Assembly (NCBI GenBank): GCA_937896305.1
Contig: CALBND010000189.1
Location: 1 to 6,732, forward strand
Direction of reading: 5' to 3'
DNA: 6,732 nt
Origin: an uncultured Actinomycetes bacterium
GTDB lineage: Bacteria > Actinomycetota > Actinomycetes > S36-B12 > UBA5976
Made by a program: the position numbers and the translations under genes. How positions within the stretch are numbered: the first letter of the stretch is position 1; every line of letters begins with the position of its first letter. The notes under the pieces were generated by a model, which was not told the origin of the DNA, made no database searches, and saw only the letters and a list, made by a program, of their open reading frames with translations. Positions 1-5,557 of this stretch are shown piece after piece.

Positions 1-362
1 GAAAATTAGGTTACACCGAAACAATTATGGGCAGACGTAGATATTTTCCTGACTTAACAAGTACAGATAGACAAAAAAGGGAGATGGCTGAGCGCATGGC
101 CCTTAATGCTCCCATTCAAGGATCAGCTGCCGACATTGTTAAACAAGCCATGTTGAATGTGGACCGTGAAATAAGGAAGCAGAAATTGAAATCTCGTTTA
201 CTACTACAAGTGCATGACGAATTGGTTTTTGAAGTTGCCCCAGGTGAATTAGATCAAATGCAAGAGCTGGCTAGAACAGGAATGGGCCAGGCCGCTGAAC
301 TTATGGTGCCCTTAGACGTCTCCATTGGCAAAGGTGCTTCGTGGGATGAGGCAGCTCACTAA
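1..362 (+). CDS. polA: DNA polymerase I, C-terminal end (5' partial)
   Basis: This is the end of family A DNA polymerase I, which fills gaps after excision repair and removes Okazaki primers. The gene enters from the left edge; the first full codon is at base 3, and 119 residues plus a TAA stop are visible. Seen directly: GYTETIMGRRRYFPDL at residues 3-18, the fingers/palm segment after the O-helix, then NAPIQGSAADI, then LLLQVHDELVFEV. The last is motif C of family A polymerases; H71-D72-E73 of the visible part include the second metal-binding aspartate (E. coli D882 equivalent). The frame is open and ends at the usual distance after motif C, so the C-terminus looks complete. An internal ATG at base 27 is not the start, because conserved sequence continues upstream of it. 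Whether the N-terminal 5' nuclease and proofreading domains are present cannot be seen. It lies 81 bases before rpsA, the usual actinobacterial arrangement. Confidence 0.97.
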   Translation, partial: KLGYTETIMGRRRYFPDLTSTDRQKREMAERMALNAPIQGSAADIVKQAMLNVDREIRKQKLKSRLLLQVHDELVFEVAPGELDQMQELARTGMGQAAELMVPLDVSIGKGASWDEAAH

Positions 363-395
363 CCACTTGGTGCTTGTGAGGTTGTGTTGAACTAA

Positions 396-435
396 TCTCT
401 CTAGAAGGCTCGGAAGGTCCGAGTCACTATAGAGA
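396..435 (+). promoter_or_regulatory. Two-part hairpin in the rpsA leader
   Basis: Seen directly: an inner stem of 8 pairs, 407-414 (GGCTCGGA) with 418-425 (TCCGAGTC), including one G-U pair and a 3-base AGG loop. An outer stem follows, 396-403 (TCTCTCTA) with 428-435 (TATAGAGA), with one C-T mismatch and a small internal loop (404-406 against 426-427). About 15 pairs form within 40 bases. The downstream arm ends 8 bases before the rpsA ATG and covers part of the purine-rich AGAGAAGAAG (431-440) that could act as ribosome binding site. No T-run follows, so it is not a canonical intrinsic terminator for polA. S1 is autoregulated through leader structures in E. coli, so a translational control element is a reasonable inference. 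An operator or an RNA-stabilising 5' hairpin are alternatives. A TAATCT hexamer at 393-398 could be a -10 element placing the transcript start near the inner stem, but I see no matching -35. Confidence 0.5.
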
Positions 436-443
436 AGAAGTAC

Positions 444-1802
444 ATGACCACACCTACTAGCGTAAGTCCGATCGTTGCAGTAAATGATGTTGGAACTCCA
501 GAAGAATTATTGGCAGCAATTGATTTAACAATCAAATATTTTAATGATGGTGACCTTGTTTCAGGTACCGTTGTAAAAGTTGACCGTGATGAAGTTTTAC
601 TTGATATCGGTTATAAAACTGAAGGTGTTATTCCTTCCCGAGAACTTTCAATAAAGCATGACATTGATCCAAGTGAAGTTGTTAAACCTGGCGATGTAAT
701 TGAAGCTTTAGTTTTACAAAAAGAAGACAAAGAAGGTCGCTTAATACTTTCCAAGAAGCGTGCACAATACGAACGTGCATGGGGAGATATTGAAAAAATT
801 AAAACTGAAGACGGAATTGTTAAAGGACACGTCATCGAAGTTGTTAAAGGTGGCTTAATCGTTGACATTGGTCTTCGTGGATTCTTGCCTGCTTCATTAG
901 TTGAAATGCGTCGAGTAAGAGATCTTTCTCCATATATTGGAACTGATATCGAAGCTAAAATTATTGAACTTGATAAAAATAGAAACAACGTTGTGTTGTC
1001 TCGCCGTGCCTGGTTAGAACAATCACAATCGGCTGTTCGCTCAACATTCTTGAACCAATTACAAAAAGGTCAAATTCGAACCGGTCAAATCTCAAGCATT
1101 GTTAACTTTGGTGCTTTCGTTGACTTAGGTGGAGTTGATGGATTGGTCCACGTTTCTGAATTGTCTTGGAAACACATTGAACATCCGTCAGAAGTTGTTG
1201 AAGTTGGGCAAGAAGTAACCGTGGAAGTTCTAGAAGTTGATATGGAACGTGAAAGAGTTTCTCTTTCCCTTAAATCAACACAAGAAGATCCATGGCAACA
1301 ATTTGCTAGATCACATCAAATCAACCAAGTTGTTCCAGGTAAAGTAACCAAACTTGTTCCATTTGGCGCATTTATTCGTGTTGCCGATGGTATTGAAGGA
1401 CTAGTTCACATCTCTGAATTATCCGAAAATCAAGTTGAAATTCCAGAACAAGTTGTGCAAGTTAATCAAGATGTAACAGTAAAAATAATTGATATCGATT
1501 TGGAACGTCGCCGAATATCTTTGTCAGTTAAACAAGCTGGAGAAACAGGTGAAGCTCGCGCTTCATTTGATCCATATCTTTATGGAATGCCACCTGCTTA
1601 TGATTCTGCAGGAAAATACATTGGGCCAGAAGGATTTAATCCGGAAACTGGTGAATGGAAATCTGGCTTTGAGGACCAAAAGAAAGAATGGGAATCTCAA
1701 TACGCAGAAGCACTTGATAAGTGGCAAAAAGAAGAAGAATCTAAAAACAATTCAGCTAATCCTGAATTAGCCGCATTACGCGACAAACTAGATTCAAATT
1801 AA
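444..1802 (+). CDS. rpsA: 30S ribosomal protein S1
   Basis: S1 binds mRNA at the small subunit and helps initiation; in mycobacteria it is also linked to trans-translation. The product has 452 residues with four S1 (OB-fold) RNA-binding domains at about 35-107, 123-189, 208-279 and 294-365. Domains 3 and 4 are the most canonical, with the paired motifs VNFGAFVDLGGVDGLVHVSEL (220-240, split here as VNFGAFVDL and GLVHVSEL) and VPFGAFIRV...GLVHISEL (305-325). The tail, 374-452, has DPYLYGM, a YIGPEGFNPETGEW block, a charged helix and a final LAALRDKL. This is the actinobacterial form; E. coli S1 has six domains. The mycobacterial protein is somewhat longer (about 481 residues as I recall), and the difference seems to lie in the low-complexity linker before the last peptide. 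The ATG start is preceded by AGAAGAAG at 433-440, a weak ribosome binding site partly inside a hairpin. Arginine codons are mostly CGT/CGC, unlike the AGA/CGA-rich uvrB, consistent with high expression. Confidence 0.98.
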   Translation: MTTPTSVSPIVAVNDVGTPEELLAAIDLTIKYFNDGDLVSGTVVKVDRDEVLLDIGYKTEGVIPSRELSIKHDIDPSEVVKPGDVIEALVLQKEDKEGRLILSKKRAQYERAWGDIEKIKTEDGIVKGHVIEVVKGGLIVDIGLRGFLPASLVEMRRVRDLSPYIGTDIEAKIIELDKNRNNVVLSRRAWLEQSQSAVRSTFLNQLQKGQIRTGQISSIVNFGAFVDLGGVDGLVHVSELSWKHIEHPSEVVEVGQEVTVEVLEVDMERERVSLSLKSTQEDPWQQFARSHQINQVVPGKVTKLVPFGAFIRVADGIEGLVHISELSENQVEIPEQVVQVNQDVTVKIIDIDLERRRISLSVKQAGETGEARASFDPYLYGMPPAYDSAGKYIGPEGFNPETGEWKSGFEDQKKEWESQYAEALDKWQKEEESKNNSANPELAALRDKLDSN

Positions 1803-1824
1803 GAACTGAATTAGTAAAGCCAGC

Positions 1825-2421
1825 GTGATTGTTGGATTAACAGGCGGCATCGGTGCAGGAAAAAGCACCGTTGCTGACTTGTTTGCAAAACGTGGCGCAA
1901 TAGTGATTCGCGCGGATGAAATCTCACATCAAGTAATTGAACAAGGTAATCCTGGATATGACCAGGTCGTGACAAGATTTGGTGAACTAATTCTTGATAG
2001 TGAAAAAAATATTATTCGCCCAAAACTGGCTGAAATAGTTTTTAAGGACAAGCAAGCGTTACTTGATTTAGAAAATATAATTCACCCAATGGTTAGAACT
2101 GAAACAAATCGCATCATCGAGCAACTGCCACCTGAGGCAATTGTGATTAACGAGGTGCCCTTGTTGTTGGAGAAAAAACTTGAATCATTATTTGAAGCAT
2201 TAGTAATAGTTATTTCAACTGAAAAAAATCGCTTAGAGCGAATCACTCAGCGAGGATTAACAGAAGAACAAGCAAAAGCTCGAATCATAAAACAAGTAGA
2301 TGATGGGCAAAGAAAATCAGCTGCCGATTACTTAATCTCTAATGATGGAAACTTTGATCAACTTGAATCAGATGTGGAAAGAGTGTGGGAAGCACTTGTG
2401 GAAAGAAATTTAGCCAAATAG
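1825..2421 (+). CDS. coaE: Dephospho-CoA kinase
   Basis: CoaE phosphorylates the 3'-hydroxyl of the ribose in dephospho-CoA with ATP, the last step of coenzyme A synthesis, in the cytoplasm. The product has 198 residues with a Walker A loop GGIGAGKS at 7-14 (K13), an aspartate at D31 matching the catalytic Asp of the family, the HP pair at 87-88, VPLL at 111-114 in the CoA-binding region, and the lid-type segment RLERITQRGL at 136-145. The start is GTG: an in-frame TGA at 1807-1809 leaves no other usable upstream codon, and the P-loop begins only a few residues in. No clear ribosome binding site precedes it. It follows rpsA by 22 bases and its TAG touches the uvrB ATG, suggesting cotranscription. 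Oddities: the usual DxD-type motif after strand 2 (DGD in M. tuberculosis) reads R29-A30-D31 here, and the C-terminal UPF0157/GrpB-like domain fused to CoaE in mycobacteria is absent, leaving the basic single-domain enzyme. Confidence 0.97.
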   Translation: MIVGLTGGIGAGKSTVADLFAKRGAIVIRADEISHQVIEQGNPGYDQVVTRFGELILDSEKNIIRPKLAEIVFKDKQALLDLENIIHPMVRTETNRIIEQLPPEAIVINEVPLLLEKKLESLFEALVIVISTEKNRLERITQRGLTEEQAKARIIKQVDDGQRKSAADYLISNDGNFDQLESDVERVWEALVERNLAK

Positions 2422-4485
2422 ATGCGACCGATTAATGATCTTATAAGAACAGTTTCTCCTTTTAAAGTTGTTTCTGATTATGAACCAGCTGGAGATCAAC
2501 CTGCTGCGATTAAAGATTTGGAAGCAAGAATACGTAAAGGTGAAAAAGACATCGTTTTGTTAGGTGCCACTGGTACCGGAAAATCTGCGACCACAGCCTG
2601 GTTGATTGAAAAACTACAAAGACCAACTCTAATTATTGAACCAAATAAAACTTTGGCAGCACAAATTGTTAATGAATTACGAGAAATGCTTCCTAATAAC
2701 GCTGTGGAATATTTTGTTTCTTATTACGACTATTACCAACCAGAGGCATATGTCCCTCAAACTGACACATTTATTGAAAAAGATTCTAGTATAAATGAAG
2801 AGGTTGAGAGGCTACGTCACTCTGCAACTAGCAACTTGCTTACTCGAAGAGATGTTGTAGTGGTGGCAACGGTTTCATGTATTTATGGTCTGGGAACACC
2901 TGAAGAGTATGTAAAGCAAGCTATCAGGATTAAGAAAAGTCAAGATTTTTCGAGAGATAAATTAATTAGGCAATTAGTCGATATTCAATACACCAGAAAT
3001 GATTACGCTTTTGAGCGCGGAACATTTAGAGTCCGAGGTGACACAGTTGAGATTTATCCAGCATATGAAGAACATCCAGTTCGAATTGAAATGTTTGGCG
3101 ATGAAGTCGAAAGAATCATGACTTTGCACCCATTAACGGGTGAAATTTTGACTGACGACGAAGAGATGTTCATATTCCCAGCCACACATTATGTAGCAAG
3201 TCCTGAACAAACAGCTAAAGCATTATCGGCAATTGAAGTTGAATTAATGCATCATGTGAAGCATTTGGAAACTCAAAACAAGTTACTAGAAGCACAACGT
3301 ATAAAAATGCGTACAGCCTTCGATTTGGAAATGATCAGGGAATTGGGATTTTGTTCAGGAATTGAAAACTATTCTCGATATTTCGATGATAGACCAGCTG
3401 GCAGTGCACCAAATTGTTTGCTTGACTATTTCCCAGAAGATTTTCTTTTGGTGATTGATGAATCTCACGTAACAGTTCCACAAATTGGTGGAATGTATGA
3501 GGGGGATGCCTCTCGTAAAAGAACCTTGGTGGAATACGGTTTTCGCTTGCCAAGTGCTATGGATAACAGACCTTTAAAGTTTAGTGAATTTGAACAAAGA
3601 GTTGGGCAAACAGTTTATCTTTCAGCAACTCCAGGGCCATATGAACTAGGTAAAGTTGATTCAGTTGTTGAGCAGGTTATTAGACCTACTGGTTTAGTTG
3701 ATCCTGAGATTTCAGTAAGACCCACTAAAGGTCAAATTGATGATTTGTTGCATGAAATAAAAATTAGGGCTGCTAAGAATGAAAGAGTATTAGTAACAAC
3801 TTTAACTAAAAAAATGGCAGAAGATTTATCAGATTTCTTCTTAGAAAAAGACATGAGAGTTCGCTACCTGCATTCAGAGATTGACACTTTAAAAAGAGTG
3901 GAATTATTGCGTGGACTCAGAATTGGGGAGTTTGATTGTTTGATTGGAATTAACCTACTTCGAGAGGGGTTAGATTTACCAGAAGTTTCGCTGGTAGCAA
4001 TATTAGATGCTGATAAGGAAGGTTTTCTTCGCTCAGAGAAGTCCTTGATTCAAACAATTGGTCGTGCCGCTCGAAATGTGGATGGGCAAGTAATCATGTA
4101 TGCCGACAACATAACCAAATCTATGAAAAATGCTTTATTTGAAACTGATCGAAGACGAGAGAAACAAGTTGCGCACAACTTGGCAAATGGAATAGATCCT
4201 AAACCGCTAAGAAAAAAGATTTCAGATATTAATGATTCCATCATCAAGGAAGACGCAGATACCGAAATTGCACTTGAAGAAGCAGCCTCCTTAACTCAAA
4301 TGCGTAAAGGTAAAAAAGATGGGTTAAGTCCAGCCCAAGATCTCGCAAATTTGATCACAGAGCTAACGGCTCAGATGAAATTATCGGCTGGGGAACTTAA
4401 TTTTGAACTCGCAGCCAGGTATCGAGACGAAATCCGTGAACTGAAGAAAGAATTGCGCCAGATGGTTGCAGCTGGTCATGCCTAA
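2422..4485 (+). CDS. uvrB: UvrABC system protein B (excinuclease subunit B)
   Basis: UvrB is the helicase-like subunit that receives damaged DNA from UvrA, verifies the lesion with its beta-hairpin and recruits UvrC for incision. The 687-residue length is normal. Seen in order: Walker A GATGTGKS at 48-55; the hairpin segment YYDYYQPEAYVP at 101-112, with the aromatic residues that contact DNA (Y101, Y102, Y104, Y105); NEEVERLRHSAT at 125-136; Walker B-type DESH at 346-349; SATPG at 401-405; the superfamily 2 motifs LLREGLDLPEV at 512-522 and QTIGRAARN at 544-552 (R548, R551); and a C-terminal UVR domain at about 645-680, which binds UvrC and UvrA. All key residues are present. The ATG directly abuts the coaE stop (TAG then ATG) with no clear ribosome binding site, so translation may be coupled to coaE. 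The MRP N-terminus matches actinobacterial homologues, supporting this start. The gene precedes a TerC protein and uvrA, forming a repair cluster. Confidence 0.98.
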   Translation: MRPINDLIRTVSPFKVVSDYEPAGDQPAAIKDLEARIRKGEKDIVLLGATGTGKSATTAWLIEKLQRPTLIIEPNKTLAAQIVNELREMLPNNAVEYFVSYYDYYQPEAYVPQTDTFIEKDSSINEEVERLRHSATSNLLTRRDVVVVATVSCIYGLGTPEEYVKQAIRIKKSQDFSRDKLIRQLVDIQYTRNDYAFERGTFRVRGDTVEIYPAYEEHPVRIEMFGDEVERIMTLHPLTGEILTDDEEMFIFPATHYVASPEQTAKALSAIEVELMHHVKHLETQNKLLEAQRIKMRTAFDLEMIRELGFCSGIENYSRYFDDRPAGSAPNCLLDYFPEDFLLVIDESHVTVPQIGGMYEGDASRKRTLVEYGFRLPSAMDNRPLKFSEFEQRVGQTVYLSATPGPYELGKVDSVVEQVIRPTGLVDPEISVRPTKGQIDDLLHEIKIRAAKNERVLVTTLTKKMAEDLSDFFLEKDMRVRYLHSEIDTLKRVELLRGLRIGEFDCLIGINLLREGLDLPEVSLVAILDADKEGFLRSEKSLIQTIGRAARNVDGQVIMYADNITKSMKNALFETDRRREKQVAHNLANGIDPKPLRKKISDINDSIIKEDADTEIALEEAASLTQMRKGKKDGLSPAQDLANLITELTAQMKLSAGELNFELAARYRDEIRELKKELRQMVAAGHA

Positions 4486-4490
4486 TCCGA

Positions 4491-4496
4491 TACATT
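4491..4496 (+). promoter_or_regulatory. Possible -10 element for a leaderless terC transcript
   Basis: The hexamer TACATT matches TATAAT at 4 of 6 positions, including the first two bases and the last. It ends exactly 7 bases before the ATG at 4504, the distance at which a transcript would start at or next to the start codon. A weak TTGCAG lies 19 bases upstream (4466-4471), inside uvrB. No Shine-Dalgarno sequence is seen before this ATG. TANNNT matches are common in AT-rich DNA, so this is a weak call supported mainly by spacing and by the same arrangement before uvrA. Confidence 0.25.
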
Positions 4497-4503
4497 GAAA
4501 TAT

Positions 4504-5523
4504 ATGGAAGAACCACTCTGGGTTTGGGTTATCACAATAGCTGTTTTCCTCACCGTTTACATAGCTGAGTTTATTTATGCTAAAAAACATCCTCATGTAG
4601 TGAAATTTAAAGAAGCTTCAATTTGGGTTTCTATTTACATTTTGGCAGCCGTGCTTTTCGGAGCAGGTGTTTGGATAATTAAAGGTCATGACTCAGGCGT
4701 TGAATTTTTTGCAGGTTGGATAACTGAATACAGTTTGAGTATTGATAATTTGTTCGTCTTTGTCATAATTCTTTCGGCTTTCGCAGTCCCCGCTATTTAT
4801 CAACAAGAAGTTTTACAAATAGGAATTATTGGCGCACTAGTCCTAAGATTCTTCTTCATTATTATTGGCGCAGCTGCTGTGAATCGATTCTCTTGGGTTT
4901 TCTTTGTGTTCGGTGCTTTTCTGATTTACACCTCGTACAAGCTAGCCTCCAGTCATGGAACGGAAAGTGACCCGACACAAAATAAAGTATTGAAAATTGC
5001 TGAAAAATATTTACCGGTTACTTCTGTTTATCACGAGGGATCATTTAGAGTCAAAATTGATGGTAAGAAATACTTCACTCCATTATTTATTGTAATGATT
5101 TCTATTTTCACCACAGATATATTATTTGCACTGGACTCAATTCCCGCAATTTTTGGTTTAACAGATGATCCATATATAGTCTTCACAGCTAATGCGTTTG
5201 CACTCTTAGGACTTAGACAACTTTATTTCATGCTAGATGGACTCTTGGATCGTTTGATCTATCTTTCCTACGGACTGGCAATTGTTCTAGGTTTCATAGG
5301 TGTCAAATTAATCTTGCATGCTGCTCACGAAAATGGGTTTGAAAATGCCCCGGATATTTCAACACCAGTGTCTTTGGCTGTGATTTTGGTTGTGATGAGT
5401 GTGACTGTGATTGCTTCATTGAGGCAGACCAAACTTCATCCTGAATTGGCACATCGACCAGGTGAAGGTGTTTCAGGATCTGCCATCAGAGACATTAAAC
5501 GAGACCATCCAGGAGTTGAATAG
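4504..5523 (+). CDS. TerC/Alx family integral membrane protein, probable manganese exporter
   Basis: Members of this family (TerC, E. coli Alx, Bacillus MeeF/MeeY) are inner-membrane proteins tied to metal, mainly manganese, homeostasis and export. Seen directly: 339 residues with about nine hydrophobic segments, near 5-24, 38-59, 78-96, 103-123, 128-146, 192-213, 223-240, 250-272 and 286-306. Two family signatures carry acidic residues inside membrane segments: SLSIDNLFVF at 77-86 (D81) and TTDILFALDSIPAIF at 203-217 (D205, D211). A hydrophilic loop spans 147-190, and the last 33 residues are a charged tail. I chose ATG 4504; a TTG at 4495 would add three residues (M-K-Y), but the ATG has better spacing to a possible -10 hexamer and neither has a ribosome binding site. 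The gap from the uvrB stop is 18 bases, so it is probably in the same transcription unit, perhaps with its own weak promoter. Family assignment is firm; the transported metal is inferred. The preceding gap is too short for the yybP-ykoY manganese riboswitch that controls some relatives. Confidence 0.9.
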   Translation: MEEPLWVWVITIAVFLTVYIAEFIYAKKHPHVVKFKEASIWVSIYILAAVLFGAGVWIIKGHDSGVEFFAGWITEYSLSIDNLFVFVIILSAFAVPAIYQQEVLQIGIIGALVLRFFFIIIGAAAVNRFSWVFFVFGAFLIYTSYKLASSHGTESDPTQNKVLKIAEKYLPVTSVYHEGSFRVKIDGKKYFTPLFIVMISIFTTDILFALDSIPAIFGLTDDPYIVFTANAFALLGLRQLYFMLDGLLDRLIYLSYGLAIVLGFIGVKLILHAAHENGFENAPDISTPVSLAVILVVMSVTVIASLRQTKLHPELAHRPGEGVSGSAIRDIKRDHPGVE

Positions 5524-5544
5524 GCGCGTTTGGGCTTTAAGCAT

Positions 5545-5550
5545 TAATCT
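5545..5550 (+). promoter_or_regulatory. Possible -10 element for a leaderless uvrA transcript
   Basis: The hexamer TAATCT fits TANNNT and ends 7 bases before the ATG at 5558, the same spacing as the candidate before terC. The identical hexamer occurs at 393-398 before rpsA. No -35 at a good distance is seen: a TTGAAT at 5516-5521 is 23 bases away, which is too far. The rest of the 34-base gap after the terC stop holds no terminator and no Shine-Dalgarno sequence. Confidence 0.25.
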
Positions 5551-5557
5551 ATGTTAA

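Noticed and set aside
370..390. Six-codon GTG open frame (V-L-V-R-L-C) before rpsA, as a leader peptide
   Set aside because: Too short, no ribosome binding site, no run of one regulatory amino acid, and it ends before the hairpin without overlapping it.
396..435. Intrinsic terminator for polA
   Set aside because: The hairpin is followed by TATAGAGAAGAAG-type purine-rich sequence, not a T-run, and sits closer to the rpsA start than to the polA stop.
611..988. 125-codon open frame on the minus strand
   Set aside because: It lies entirely antisense to the conserved S1 domains 1 and 2 of rpsA, and its translation has no recognisable motif; it is a shadow of the rpsA coding pattern.
1489..1770. 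93-codon + strand open frame inside rpsA
   Set aside because: It overlaps the conserved fourth S1 domain and tail in another frame, and its low-complexity translation is typical of an AT-rich shadow frame.
4495..4503. TTG at 4495 as the start of the TerC protein
   Set aside because: It adds only three residues and has no ribosome binding site; ATG 4504 is a stronger codon with better spacing to the candidate -10 hexamer. It cannot be fully excluded.
4486..4503. Manganese riboswitch (yybP-ykoY type) before terC
   Set aside because: Only 18 bases separate the uvrB stop from the terC start, far too short for that RNA unless it lay inside uvrB, where the sequence is explained by the conserved UVR domain.
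5524..5557. Terminator between terC and uvrA
   Set aside because: No stable stem and no T-run are seen in the 34 bases; the only palindrome, GCTTTAAGC, would have a one-base loop.
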